A DNA stretch of 55,360 nucleotides, from positions 1-55,360 of the forward strand of contig JAHIRB010000041.1 of the NCBI GenBank assembly GCA_018818885.1, given 5' to 3'. Shown piece by piece: positions 30,869 to 39,403 of the stretch. Each line of letters opens with the position of its first letter. Positions within the stretch are counted from its first letter, which is position 1. A program made the position numbers and the translations under genes. Under the pieces are notes generated by a model. That model was not told where the DNA came from, did no database searches, and worked only from the letters and a program-made list of their open reading frames with translations. The stretch is from Patescibacteria group bacterium (GTDB lineage: Bacteria; Patescibacteriota; Patescibacteriia; Buchananbacterales; SURF-54).

Positions 30869-30877
30869 TTTCCCAAA

Positions 30878-30904
30878 TTAGCACTCTACATTGTTGAGTG
30901 CTAA
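30878..30904. promoter_or_regulatory. CIRCE operator (HrcA site)
   Basis: TTAGCACTC (30878-30886), 9 nt, GAGTGCTAA (30896-30904): a perfect match to the CIRCE consensus. It lies just downstream of the groES promoter, the usual site for HrcA repression of heat-shock genes. hrcA is not in the window. Confidence 0.95.
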
Positions 30905-30921
30905 GTGAAGCGACATAGTAT

Positions 30922-30951
30922 ATCTTAATACAAAACCCCTGATATTGTCAA
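30922..30951 (-). promoter_or_regulatory. groES-groEL promoter
   Basis: On the minus strand TTGACA (30951-30946), 18 nt, TAAGAT (30927-30922). The transcription start falls next to CIRCE. Confidence 0.65.
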
Positions 30952-30955
30952 GAGT

Positions 30956-30979
30956 AAAAAATAGCCTTAAAAATGGCTA
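30956..30979 (-). terminator. Terminator of the O-antigen-ligase-like gene
   Basis: On the minus strand TAGCC and GGCTA pair over an 8-nt loop, followed by TTTTTT. A GC-rich palindromic unit (30985-31017, GCCTCGCCGTAGCG and GCGAAGGCGGG) stands between it and the gene. Confidence 0.55.
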
Positions 30980-31042
30980 AGTTGCTTGCCTCGCCGTAGC
31001 GTATGCGAAGGCGGGTCAAAAGATTTGAATTATTTTAGAATT

Positions 31043-32362
31043 TTAGCTAAATTTTATCGATTTTACTGCCATTGCTAGTGTTAACCACATCAACATTTGA
31101 CCAGCATATAATGTCCACAAATAGTGATCAAAATAACTAATTATCAATAATGATAAAAACGCTAAAAAGTATATAACTGAGATATTATCTAAATGACCCT
31201 TCATGATTGTGTTACTGATTACTAATATGACTAATAATAAAAAGAATAAAAATCCAAATCCTCCAAGTTCAGCAAAAACCAATGGAAATATATTATGTAC
31301 TGGTTGATAGTAATAGGCTGGCTGTTCTGAATCAATTTGATTAAATACTCCTAACGTATAATTCCCCGCCCCAACACCAATTAGTGGTTGACTGAATATC
31401 AAATCTCTTGCTTGTTCTTTGTATAGTTGACGTTCATTGGTTGAAATACTTTCCAATCTTTGTGCACCTAGAAATCGTGTAATGACGAGGTCGCCCAAAT
31501 TTAAAAACAATATCGCTAGAATAATTACAATAATCAAAACTGACTTAACTACAATTTTATTCAGACTATGATCTTTTTTGAAAAAGAGATAAAAAACTAA
31601 AATCAACACACAAATCATCATTGCCAGCCACGCGCTTCTGGAAAAAGTAAAAAACAGCGCTGGAGTAATTAATAAAAATGACGTGATTACAAATAGTCTC
31701 TTGGACTTTTCTGTTCGCATTGCCAGCATTATCAAAAAAAGCATTCCCACCACTAAAAATCCAGCTAGCACATTAGGGTGCGGTAAACTACCATAAGCGC
31801 GTAGCCATCTGCTTGATATATTTTCCACTACAGATGCACCTAAATCAGTTGGGATGTGCTCTGCAATACCAAACCACTTAGAAGCAAAGCTTTTCTGCAA
31901 TAAGAATTGCCAAATTGCTAAAACTGACTGTATGCCTGCTGACATTACAAACACAATTGATATTTTTTTTAAACTGACATTAAACGCCAATACAAAAACA
32001 AACAAAGTCGCAGCTAAAACTAGCCTATACCAAGCATAAATTGCTAGCGACGTGTCTTGTGCCCAAATAATGCTTAACATAGAAACAACTAGTAACCCTA
32101 AAACTGCTGTCATTAACAATAATTTACTCTTGTTGACTTGCTTGATTGATGGCAACTTTAAACCATGTGTTTTATACGTCCAAATAATAAAACCAACTAA
32201 CACCGACCATAGTAATATTTCTGTTCCATACAAACTTTGCGTCCCATATTCCCAGTCGCTTCCGTTAATTTGACCTATTGAATACATCCACCGAGTTTGC
32301 CAAGGCAACAAAAAAACAAAGAGGTAAAATCCGTATTCTATAATTTTGCTTAGCTTAAACAT
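31043..32362 (-). CDS. O-antigen ligase/polymerase-like membrane protein
   Basis: A polytopic protein of the Wzy/O-antigen ligase superfamily, probably joining or polymerising lipid-linked surface glycans. The 439 residues hold about 11-12 membrane helices. The large external loop region includes SLPHPNVLAGF and the RDLIFSQPLIGVGAGNYTLG block, followed by HNIFPLVFAELG; this is the Wzy_C pattern. The ATG at 32362 is preferred, since the in-frame stretch upstream is made of TTGGATATT-type repeat sequence. No SD is seen. No other glycan genes are adjacent. Confidence 0.8.
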   Translation of the reverse strand: MFKLSKIIEYGFYLFVFLLPWQTRWMYSIGQINGSDWEYGTQSLYGTEILLWSVLVGFIIWTYKTHGLKLPSIKQVNKSKLLLMTAVLGLLVVSMLSIIWAQDTSLAIYAWYRLVLAATLFVFVLAFNVSLKKISIVFVMSAGIQSVLAIWQFLLQKSFASKWFGIAEHIPTDLGASVVENISSRWLRAYGSLPHPNVLAGFLVVGMLFLIMLAMRTEKSKRLFVITSFLLITPALFFTFSRSAWLAMMICVLILVFYLFFKKDHSLNKIVVKSVLIIVIILAILFLNLGDLVITRFLGAQRLESISTNERQLYKEQARDLIFSQPLIGVGAGNYTLGVFNQIDSEQPAYYYQPVHNIFPLVFAELGGFGFLFFLLLVILVISNTIMKGHLDNISVIYFLAFLSLLIISYFDHYLWTLYAGQMLMWLTLAMAVKSIKFS

Positions 32363-32380
32363 ACAAATTAAAATTACAAA

Positions 32381-32640
32381 TTCCAAGCACCAATAATCAA
32401 ACAATATCCAATAATTAATATCCAATTTCCGTAAGCTTTGCAGTTTGATATTTAGAATTTGGATATCCCGTACAGGGACCAGTCCCGTAGAATTTCTTTA
32501 CAGGGCCAATGGTTCCATACGGGACATTCTGTGCAAAACTTTACTGGTTGAAATTTGTCCGCCAAAGGCGCCTGCCTGCCACAGGCAGGGATCTGCCTCC
32601 GGCACGATTTGGAATTTGGGATTTGGTTATTGGTAATTAC
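32381..32640. repeat. Mosaic repeat block between the O-antigen-ligase-like gene and the nucleotidyltransferase
   Basis: A 270-nt gap with no gene. It contains AATATCCAATAATTAATATC and AATTTGGATATTTAG-like words (32381-32466), then TCCCGTACAGGGACCAGTCC and CCATACGGGACATTC (32465-32528). A GC-rich unit GCCTGCCTGCCACAGGCAGG (32573-32592) and TTGGAATTTGGGATTTGG words (32606-32640) follow. Several repeat families seem to have landed in one place. Confidence 0.6.
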
Positions 32641-33569
32641 AACGATGCTACTTTCCTCTGCCACAAGTCACGATAAATTTCGCGCCTATCATTTTCGTGG
32701 AACTTAAGTATTTGATCGTTAATTACTACACGCGTGTCCTTATTAGCTAATGATTTTAATTTGTTTGGCATTATCATCAGTTGAATTTTTTTAGCAACTT
32801 TTTCGTCTATATTAAAAGTGGTTTTTGCCCATATCTTTCTGATTATTCTAATTCGTTCTTTTACTTTACGACGTTGCGCTGGCTCAAACCCAAAGTTATT
32901 TGGTAAGTATGATTTTACCCAACTATTGGCATCTAAAAACTTTTCATATAAATTTTGCGTATTATAAATCGGTACCAGCTGAGTTACCCAAAACTGGAAA
33001 TAAATATCTTGCTCCCCCATTCCAAGATTTTCGATATTAAGATTATCTTCTGAGATAAAAAAACTTAAACAAAACTTATCTTTGATTTTCTTTCCCTTAG
33101 GACGAAGCCCTAAAATTTTTAAAAAAAACACACTCAATAACCTTGTAAGCCAAATACGATTTTTGGCTGTGATGATAAACAAATCAATATCTGAACCTTC
33201 GCGTGAATTACTGTAACCTAAAGTATTACAAACAGCAATCATTTTATTATGCGGAATCATACTAAAAAATTTTGCCATCCTAATTGCTTTTTTATATTTA
33301 ATTTCTGCAATGTTATATCTATCCATTCTTATTTTGACTGTATCCGACCTACCTGGCAAAAAATAAAACCCGTTTTGGGTTTCAAGTTGATTGTCTGTTA
33401 CTAGTTGTTCTAGTTCATTTATAACATCTAACAACCTACAGCTACCACCTTGTACCTTGACACTTGTACCTTGACACTTGTACAGCCATTTCCAAACCTC
33501 AAACTGCGTCAATGGATAATCAAAGATATCAAAATAGGCTATTGTTTTCAATATTGAATTATACATCAA
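32637..33569 (-). CDS. Nucleotidyltransferase-domain protein
   Basis: A 310-residue protein whose middle has the Pol-beta-type nucleotidyltransferase motif NSREGSDIDLFIIT (Gly-Ser, then Asp-x-Asp). The upstream helix AVCNTLGYS and downstream KDKFCLSFFIS also fit. The first 75 residues look like a winged-helix domain (FDIFDYPLTQFEVWKWLY). The substrate is unknown. The residues CQGTSVKVQGG near position 33 are encoded by tandem ACAAGTGTCAAGGT words, which elsewhere are intergenic, so a spacer repeat has entered the gene in frame. No SD is visible. Confidence 0.7.
   Translation of the reverse strand: MMYNSILKTIAYFDIFDYPLTQFEVWKWLYKCQGTSVKVQGGSCRLLDVINELEQLVTDNQLETQNGFYFLPGRSDTVKIRMDRYNIAEIKYKKAIRMAKFFSMIPHNKMIAVCNTLGYSNSREGSDIDLFIITAKNRIWLTRLLSVFFLKILGLRPKGKKIKDKFCLSFFISEDNLNIENLGMGEQDIYFQFWVTQLVPIYNTQNLYEKFLDANSWVKSYLPNNFGFEPAQRRKVKERIRIIRKIWAKTTFNIDEKVAKKIQLMIMPNKLKSLANKDTRVVINDQILKFHENDRREIYRDLWQRKVASL
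33445..33484. repeat. ACTTG/TACCTTG repeat inside the nucleotidyltransferase gene
   Basis: On the plus strand CTTGTACCTTGACA, CTTGTACCTTGACA and CTTGTACA stand in direct repeat. Identical words occur in intergenic copies at 28660 and 55140. The 14-nt repeat length, twice, adds 28 nt, so the frame must be restored by the flanking part of the insert. Confidence 0.7.
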
Positions 33570-33656
33570 CTTTTATATTAACAAGATAAATGATAAGATA
33601 TTATAGTAGTTCTTTAGCTTTTCCCAGAGTTTGCCATACTCAGAAAGGAGAGAAAC

Positions 33657-33905
33657 ATGAAATTAAAAAACTTGCGTCCAAGTCAAAAATGGTGGGGGGT
33701 TTCACTCATGCTTGGGTTAATATGTTTCCGCATGTCCAAGGCTGAATTCTGGACAGAGTTGACGAGCCTTCCTACCATAGGCCAAAATATTTATTGGGTG
33801 GTCGGTATGGCTATAATTTGTTTTCTGTGTATCTCATCTTTCTTTATAGGATGGGTAAACAGGGTCAAGTATCGAGATGACCCTGACGGAAAAATGGCAT
33901 ACTAA
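33657..33905 (+). CDS. Small two-helix membrane protein with strong SD
   Basis: An 82-residue orphan with two hydrophobic segments (about 12-26 and 44-66). A charged C-terminus (RVKYRDDPDGK) follows. I recognise no family. AAAGGAG lies 6 nt before ATG 33657, and a clear terminator follows the stop, so it is a single-gene unit like those at 5078, 40515, 41124 and 53538. The minus-strand rmuC gene converges on it. Confidence 0.6.
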   Translation: MKLKNLRPSQKWWGVSLMLGLICFRMSKAEFWTELTSLPTIGQNIYWVVGMAIICFLCISSFFIGWVNRVKYRDDPDGKMAY

Positions 33906-33928
33906 TGTGGTATAGGCCGACAAAAAAT

Positions 33929-33956
33929 TGACAGTGGTTCTCCGGGGCCACTGTCA
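33929..33956. terminator. Terminator between the 82-residue gene and rmuC
   Basis: TGACAGTGG (33929-33937) pairs exactly with CCACTGTCA (33948-33956) over a 10-nt loop. The T-tract (TTACGTTTTA) is broken. It directly abuts the rmuC stop codon. Confidence 0.6.
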
Positions 33957-35009
33957 TTACGTTTTAGGTTTATCAATTTCCAAAGCTTCTACTTTCTTCT
34001 CACCTTCAGTTAGTTTGGCAACATCTTTATCAATCTTGGCAAATTCTTTGTAAGCAAAATTATACATATTGACCGTTGTTCCTAAATTATTGCCTAATTT
34101 TTTTAGATAATCTTCGTAAGAACGCAAATGGTTCCCAAGCATTCCTACGTTTTTGAGTATCTCCTTTGTTGATTCCTGAATTTGATAAGCTTTCATCCCT
34201 TGAGCTAAAGATTGTAGGGTGACATAAAAAGTTGTTGGTGAAACAATATGAACTTGCTTTTCATGAATAGCATAATCAATTAAATCACGTGTGTTTACTT
34301 TTACTGCTCCTACTTTATTTACTAATAAATCATAATAAATTGCTTCCGCAGGAATAAACATAAAAGCAAAATCCATGGTTCCTTTTTCTGGTCTTATATA
34401 TTTAGAAGTTTCATCAATTCTTAATTTGAGATCATTTTTAAAAGCTTTTTCCAAACTTTCTTTTTGACCTTCGTCAGCTTCTAGTATACGATTGTAATTT
34501 TCTAAAGAAAACTTAGAATCTATTGGAATTAATTTATCTCCAAGCTTTAGCACTGCATCAACAATAAGATCTTTGCCAGTTTTTTCGTCTTTACCCAAAT
34601 TATATTGCATCTTATATTGATTTGGCTGAAAAGCATTCTTCAAAAGCGTTTCTAAATAATATTCACCGAGCACACCGCGTTGCTTGGGATTTTTCAAAAC
34701 ATTCTCTAAGCTTTGAAGTTGCTTAGCAAAACCAACTACTTGTTTATTTGTTTCGTCAAGCTTGGTTAATTTTTCGGTGACTGATGTTATAATCTTGGCA
34801 CTTTGGCCAAACTGGTTTTGCAACATTTTAGGTACCTCACCCAGCTTATTGTCTAATGTCCGAGTGACTTCATTAAGCTGATTCTGAAGCATCATAATAC
34901 CTTTATCTTGCTCCGAATCTTTTCCTTTTTTTAATTTTTGAAATTGCCAAAAAAGACTGGTAAAACCAATCAACAAAATTAAAATTGTCGCTCCTAATAA
35001 ATATTCCAT
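33957..35009 (-). CDS. rmuC: RmuC-family DNA recombination protein
   Basis: A putative nuclease-fold protein thought to limit DNA inversions at short repeats. The 350 residues have an N-terminal membrane helix (about 3-24) and a long coiled-coil (about 30-110). The conserved RmuC core then follows with KQRGVLGEYYLETLL, LIPIDSKFSLENY, the DFAFMFIPAEAIYYDLL block and the IHIVSPTTFYVTL-like strand. A restriction-endonuclease-like fold is reported for the family. Its promoter makes the mRNA leaderless. In a genome full of inverted repeats, a protein acting on inversions is interesting, but that link is inference. Confidence 0.9.
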   Translation of the reverse strand: MEYLLGATILILLIGFTSLFWQFQKLKKGKDSEQDKGIMMLQNQLNEVTRTLDNKLGEVPKMLQNQFGQSAKIITSVTEKLTKLDETNKQVVGFAKQLQSLENVLKNPKQRGVLGEYYLETLLKNAFQPNQYKMQYNLGKDEKTGKDLIVDAVLKLGDKLIPIDSKFSLENYNRILEADEGQKESLEKAFKNDLKLRIDETSKYIRPEKGTMDFAFMFIPAEAIYYDLLVNKVGAVKVNTRDLIDYAIHEKQVHIVSPTTFYVTLQSLAQGMKAYQIQESTKEILKNVGMLGNHLRSYEDYLKKLGNNLGTTVNMYNFAYKEFAKIDKDVAKLTEGEKKVEALEIDKPKT

Positions 35010-35015
35010 AACATT

Positions 35016-35044
35016 ACTTTATCACAATTACGTAACTTTTTCAA
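35016..35044 (-). promoter_or_regulatory. rmuC promoter, leaderless
   Basis: On the minus strand TTGAAA (35044-35039), 17 nt, TAAAGT (35021-35016). The ATG begins 6 nt further on, where transcription is expected to start. Confidence 0.6.
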
Positions 35045-35054
35045 AAGACACTCA

Positions 35055-35083
35055 TTGACCCACGCTATAAAGCATGCTATCAT
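35055..35083 (+). promoter_or_regulatory. Promoter of the LysM/M23 gene
   Basis: TTGACC (35055-35060), 17 nt, TATCAT (35078-35083). The leader to the coding region is about 100-120 nt and contains no SD. Confidence 0.55.
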
Positions 35084-35189
35084 TTCTTATGTTAAAAAGC
35101 TCATATTTAAGCCCTTAAATTAAGCTAAATATATACCTTTTCAACTCAAAAAAATATTAATTAAAACCACGGCGAAAGCATTTCGCTTT

Positions 35190-36449
35190 TTGTTTTGGTT
35201 AAAAATTCCAATGGTAGGTATTATCGAATTTGGCAAAATGATAGTACCTTCAAAAACTATAGGCAAGCTAACATTTAGTTTTATAATAATTCCATTATAC
35301 AAACTGTACTTAATATTGAAAAAAGTTTTTGAAAGACTTTATTCACCACAGCAAAGAAAAAACAAAATTCTGTTTATCTTTACTAAAAGATATTTAATTC
35401 ACGTAGCAATAATTGTAATCGCATTTTCAACGGTGGCTGCTAATTTAAACGCATACGAAATAAGACAAGATGGTATTGGAAAAACTTCTATTCTTTCTGA
35501 AATTATATTAAAAGAAGATCTAGGATTGATTGAGGAAGAAGGACCAATTCCAGAAGGCAAAAGAATCACAAGTTACTTAGACCCTACTGCTGTAGAAAGC
35601 CCGCCCCAACAACTTTCAGATGAAATCCCAGACGACACTATGCCTTCAACTGTGGCTGGAGATTCAGCGGTTGTTAAACCCTTGATATCACTTGCTGAAG
35701 TAGAAATTCGAAAACGAGATAAAATAGTTTATCATACTGTAGAAGAAGGTGATAATGTTAGATATATAGCACTGCTTTATGGAGTTACGTCTAATACAAT
35801 TTTATGGGCAAATAATTTAACAAACTATTCAATTATTAGACCTGGGGATCAACTAAAAATTTTACCAACCTCTGGTTTGCTTCATAAAGTAGAAAAAAAT
35901 GATACCCTAACAAAAATTGCTAAAAAGTACGATACTGAAGCTGACAAAATTTTAGAATTCAATAAATTAGCATCAGAAACTGACGTAATGATTGGTGAGT
36001 ATCTAATAATCCCGGGTGGAACTAAACCGCAGCCAGTCTATAGCATTCGATCTTCATGGAGCGGTGCTACAAACGTTGTTGGTACAGGCAGAATGCAATG
36101 GCCTGCTGGATGTAGGCGCATAACCCAATACTATGGCTGGCTGCATTCAGGTTTGGATATTGCCTGCGCATATGGATCTTCTATTTATGCAGCTGATTCT
36201 GGTACTGTTATAACTGCGCAAGGTGGCTGGAATGGCGGTTATGGTATATATGTCATACTTGACCACGGTAACGGAAAACAGACTCTCTACGGTCATTTAA
36301 GCAAGTTATATGTTAGTGTAGGAAGCAGAGTTTCTAAAGGACAAGCAATTGGAGCAATGGGTTCAACTGGTCGATCTACTGGTTCTCATGTTCATTTTGA
36401 AGTTAGGTCTGGTGGATATAGACAAAATCCTCTTAATTATATAAGATAG
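35190..36449 (+). CDS. LysM and M23 peptidase envelope protein
   Basis: Probably a cell-wall hydrolase or division-linked wall protein. The protein has a membrane helix at about 68-86, a disordered linker, and two LysM peptidoglycan-binding repeats (about 181-226 and 230-277). An M23 (LytM) domain with HSGLDIA (His320), YGHLSKL and HVHFEV completes it. All zinc ligands of M23 are present, so it should be active. The start is uncertain: TTG 35190 gives 419 residues, ATG 35211 gives 412, and the frame stays open further upstream to 35124 without an ATG. No SD is seen. Confidence 0.88.
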   Translation: MFWLKIPMVGIIEFGKMIVPSKTIGKLTFSFIIIPLYKLYLILKKVFERLYSPQQRKNKILFIFTKRYLIHVAIIVIAFSTVAANLNAYEIRQDGIGKTSILSEIILKEDLGLIEEEGPIPEGKRITSYLDPTAVESPPQQLSDEIPDDTMPSTVAGDSAVVKPLISLAEVEIRKRDKIVYHTVEEGDNVRYIALLYGVTSNTILWANNLTNYSIIRPGDQLKILPTSGLLHKVEKNDTLTKIAKKYDTEADKILEFNKLASETDVMIGEYLIIPGGTKPQPVYSIRSSWSGATNVVGTGRMQWPAGCRRITQYYGWLHSGLDIACAYGSSIYAADSGTVITAQGGWNGGYGIYVILDHGNGKQTLYGHLSKLYVSVGSRVSKGQAIGAMGSTGRSTGSHVHFEVRSGGYRQNPLNYIR

Positions 36450-36460
36450 TTTTGATATAA

Positions 36461-36535
36461 AAAAAAATCCCTACCTTCTTTTCTCCCCCTTAAGATAATG
36501 GGGAGTTAGAGGGGGTTATTAAAAGGGATTTTTTT
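36461..36535. terminator. Terminator enclosing a CCCCCTTAAG repeat
   Basis: AAAAAAATCCC (36461-36471) pairs with GGGATTTTTTT (36525-36535). The loop holds copy 4 of the CTCCCCCTTAAGATAATGGGG repeat (36478-36522), so the repeat sits inside a terminator. After it, 36537-36600 contains TGTCATCCTGAGCGAG-type debris and no gene. Confidence 0.75.
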
Positions 36536-36600
36536 ATGACACAAAATGTCATCCTGAGCGAGTGTTGACGAAAATTACACCATAGCCAAAGGATCTCCAC

Positions 36601-37758
36601 TTAACAACAGTATAATTCCTTTGGAGTATCTCCATCTTTAATTTCACCAAAAGGATTTCCATACTTTCTAACATTTTCTATCATTTTTTTATTGGCTTGT
36701 GGAATTTTTTCTAACTTGTTAAAATCTTTTCTATTATTTCTAAAATTACTCTGTCTATCAATTTTTACCGGACAATTCAAAGCGCAATTAGAACATAGGG
36801 TACATTTATAATTTCTTTCAAAATCACTAGGTTTTGGAATTTGGCCTATAGCATTATAAACAGGGCATAAATCATAACAAGCACCGCAATTTATACAAAA
36901 AAGCTTATCTTTATATTTTCCCTTGGCAACTTCATATTTATCATTTTCTATTAAAATAACATGTACTTCTTGTGCACCATGCGCACCTTCTATATGAATA
37001 TTTTGAATATCCCCTGTTTTGGATGGTCCAGATATTACATTGACGTAATTTGGCCAGTCTTGCCCGGTTCCCCATACCGCTGCTGCTTTTACCACCTTAT
37101 TTGCTTCATCCATATCTTTTACAATCTTGTCTATACCTGCAACCACAATGTGTTTTTCAGGAACATGTGAAATTATAGAAATGTTTCCTTCGTTTTCTAA
37201 TATGACAATCTGGCCTTGAGTAGTTATAACATTTGCTCCAGTCAAGCCAACTTTTGCAGAAAGCATCTTTTCTCTAAGATAATTTCGTACAAATTCAACA
37301 ATTTTTTCAGCCTTTGGCTCTACATCTTTACTGAGTTTTTCTTTAATTGCTTTTGATATTTCTTTTTCTGTTAAACTTAAAGCGGGAATTACAGGATGTG
37401 GATCTTTTTTACCTGCCAATGCCGCAATGAAATCGCCAGTGTCTGTCTCTACTATTTCAGCCTTTAATTTTTCATCAATTTTTAATTTGTTGATGGTGTT
37501 AGATTTTGATTTAACTATGTACTTTTCATCTCCGATTATTTTTTTGAGTTCTTCGATAGCTTCTTGGTTTGATTTTGCTAAATAAACATGGCAACCATTT
37601 TTTTCTAAGGATGATTTTGCTTTTTTTACGTATTCATCTAAATTATCAATGGCTGTTTTTTTAAGATTATAAAGCTTGTCTCTTAGTTCTTCTGCTTCTT
37701 TAGAGCTAAGAGCTTTACTTCTTTTTTCTATATATTCAGTTACAAATTTTTTGTTCAT
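36601..37758 (-). CDS. LutB-like iron-sulfur protein (LUD domain plus two 4Fe-4S sites)
   Basis: LutB is one of three proteins of L-lactate oxidation in other bacteria. The 385 residues contain an LUD domain (about 30-270; KVGLTGANVITTQG, IISHVPEKHIVVAG) and two ferredoxin-type clusters, CINCGACYDLCPVY and CTLCSNCALNCPVKID. A short C-terminal tail ends in CC. It is shorter than the typical LutB of about 470 residues. It lies downstream of a LutA-like gene on the same strand; no lutC is present. Function as a lactate enzyme is possible but not certain; it may be a general two-protein redox module. Confidence 0.8.
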   Translation of the reverse strand: MNKKFVTEYIEKRSKALSSKEAEELRDKLYNLKKTAIDNLDEYVKKAKSSLEKNGCHVYLAKSNQEAIEELKKIIGDEKYIVKSKSNTINKLKIDEKLKAEIVETDTGDFIAALAGKKDPHPVIPALSLTEKEISKAIKEKLSKDVEPKAEKIVEFVRNYLREKMLSAKVGLTGANVITTQGQIVILENEGNISIISHVPEKHIVVAGIDKIVKDMDEANKVVKAAAVWGTGQDWPNYVNVISGPSKTGDIQNIHIEGAHGAQEVHVILIENDKYEVAKGKYKDKLFCINCGACYDLCPVYNAIGQIPKPSDFERNYKCTLCSNCALNCPVKIDRQSNFRNNRKDFNKLEKIPQANKKMIENVRKYGNPFGEIKDGDTPKELYCC

Positions 37759-37779
37759 GTAATTTAGTTAATTATAGTT

Positions 37780-37869
37780 GATTGTAGTTATTATACGATT
37801 ATAGTAAACTGCAATAATAAACTCCAATCGCTACAATCGCTTTATCGCTCTCATCGCTTTATCGCTTTT
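37780..37869. repeat. AGCGATA/TATCGCT spacer repeat, copy 5
   Basis: AATCGCTACAATCGC, TTTATCGCTCTCATCGC and TTTATCGCTTTT words. It overlaps the end of the LutA-like gene: the stop TGA and the last codons (AAAGCGATAAAGCGATGA) come from the repeat. Confidence 0.65.
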
Positions 37870-38612
37870 CTTACTTTTTCAGCATTCACTAGCAATTCGG
37901 AAAATTCAAACACACTCACACCACCATCCTTCCCATTCCTCTTCATATGCATGTCACACAATGTGCATGGCGTGATAATAATCTGAGCGTCAACATCACT
38001 GGCTTGTTCGATTCTTTGTTTTGCAACTTTATCTGCCAGTTCTGGATTATTTGATTGCAAACCTCCCCCGCCGCCACAACAAAATGAATTCTTCTTATTC
38101 AATTGCATTTCCACTAAATTAATATTCATCATCTTTAGTATTTCGCGTGGTTGATCGTAAATATCTGATTGTTTACCTAAATGGCATGGATCGTGATAAG
38201 TGACTTTTAAATTGTCATATTTTGGTAATTTCATTTTACCTTTATTTACTGCTTCTAAAATAAATTCTGTAAAATGTCTTATTTCTATATCCCATTCTTG
38301 ACCTAATACTTTTGGATAATCTTGGGATAACATTTTATAACAAGCAGGGCAATTCGTAATAATCCTTTTTATTGAATGGTCTTTGAATATCTTTAAATTA
38401 TCAGCTGCCAATTTCTTAAAATCATCTTCAAAACCAGCATTTTTTACTGGAGAACCGCAACACTTTTCCAAGTCTGGCAAAACTACAAAATCTACTCCTG
38501 CTTTTTTTAGGAGTTCTTTATAATTTTTTTCGATGTCTTTACCAACAAATTTGGTTAGACATCCAGGATAATACAATGTATTACCCTTAAAAATTTTATC
38601 TAGAATAAACAT
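37851..38612 (-). CDS. LutA/GlpC-like CCG-domain iron-sulfur protein
   Basis: A 253-residue protein with two cysteine-rich CCG domains: YYPGCLTKFVG with KCCGSPV, and YHDPCHLGK with FCCGGGGG. This is the pattern of LutA, GlpC and heterodisulfide reductase subunit HdrB/D, which bind an iron-sulfur cluster and pass electrons. It is followed 92 nt later by the LutB-like gene. The start ATG 38612 has no SD. The last residues come from a spacer repeat. A lactate-linked function is the simplest reading. Confidence 0.8.
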   Translation of the reverse strand: MFILDKIFKGNTLYYPGCLTKFVGKDIEKNYKELLKKAGVDFVVLPDLEKCCGSPVKNAGFEDDFKKLAADNLKIFKDHSIKRIITNCPACYKMLSQDYPKVLGQEWDIEIRHFTEFILEAVNKGKMKLPKYDNLKVTYHDPCHLGKQSDIYDQPREILKMMNINLVEMQLNKKNSFCCGGGGGLQSNNPELADKVAKQRIEQASDVDAQIIITPCTLCDMHMKRNGKDGGVSVFEFSELLVNAEKVRKAIKR

Positions 38613-38621
38613 AGTTTTTTA

Positions 38622-38715
38622 CAAATTACGAATTGGATACTAATATACAAATAATGGTTTTATCTTGACGTTTCGTATATTTGCCCGCTTAGCAGACGAG
38701 GCTGGTAAGGATTAG
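38622..38715. repeat. AATTACGAATT/AATTCGTA spacer with GC-rich unit
   Basis: CAAATTACGAATTGG at the left and AGTAATTCGTACC at the right are inverse. Between them stand TATACAAATA/TATATTTG words and a GC-rich unit CCCGCTTAGCAGACGAGG. It is related to the 19-bp inverted repeat before groES. Confidence 0.55.
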
Positions 38716-38728
38716 TAATTCGTACCAA

Positions 38729-39403
38729 TTATATGATTCCCATCACCATTAATATTCCTAACACAAGCATACCAATTCCCATAAATAGCTTCAACCATTT
38801 TCTGTTTTCTACTCTCCATTTATTTAACTTTTCTGATGAATATCCTTTGTAAACTACCACCAATATTATAATCAGTGGCAGAACAAAGATCAAATTATAT
38901 ATGAGTAGATATACAAAACCTAGCACCATGGTTTCGTTCTTTGCTAAAAGTGACAAAACTGCTAAATAGAATGCCCCTGTACAAGGTAATTCAAATGCTG
39001 AAACCAAAAATCCTAAAACAATTGCTGCGGGAATTGATGCTTTGTGAATATACTTTTCTATAATCGGACGTTTTGATGCTGGAATTTCTAAAGAAAAACC
39101 CTTGCCATACCAAAAGAAATCTTTGATATTTACAAGCGCTGCTAAAATTAACAAAACGCCTGCGCCAAAAATAATATAACGAGATATATTTACTGCGGCT
39201 ATAACACTAAACAACCCAAGGCCTGCTAGAAAGTAAGATATGTATACTGTGACAACATAGACAATACCGACTTTGACAATCAATTTCTTTGAACCAATAG
39301 CCAATAGATAAGTAAGCAAAAATACCATCACAGAAATCGCACATGGATTTATGGAATCCAGTAATGCTGCTCCGATAATTATAGGTAGGGTTACGTCTGT
39401 CAT
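38729..39403 (-). CDS. ccdA: CcdA/DsbD-type transmembrane thiol transporter
   Basis: Carries reducing power from cytoplasmic thioredoxin across the membrane. The 224 residues form about six membrane helices, with the two redox cysteines in INPCAIS (Cys21) and FELPCTGAF (about 139), as in CcdA. Its ATG overlaps the stop of the thioredoxin-like gene by 4 nt (ATGA), so the two products are coupled. The partner has an exported CPYC domain that would receive the electrons. The final target may be other Cys-rich exported proteins of the cell. Confidence 0.88.
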   Translation of the reverse strand: MTDVTLPIIIGAALLDSINPCAISVMVFLLTYLLAIGSKKLIVKVGIVYVVTVYISYFLAGLGLFSVIAAVNISRYIIFGAGVLLILAALVNIKDFFWYGKGFSLEIPASKRPIIEKYIHKASIPAAIVLGFLVSAFELPCTGAFYLAVLSLLAKNETMVLGFVYLLIYNLIFVLPLIIILVVVYKGYSSEKLNKWRVENRKWLKLFMGIGMLVLGILMVMGII

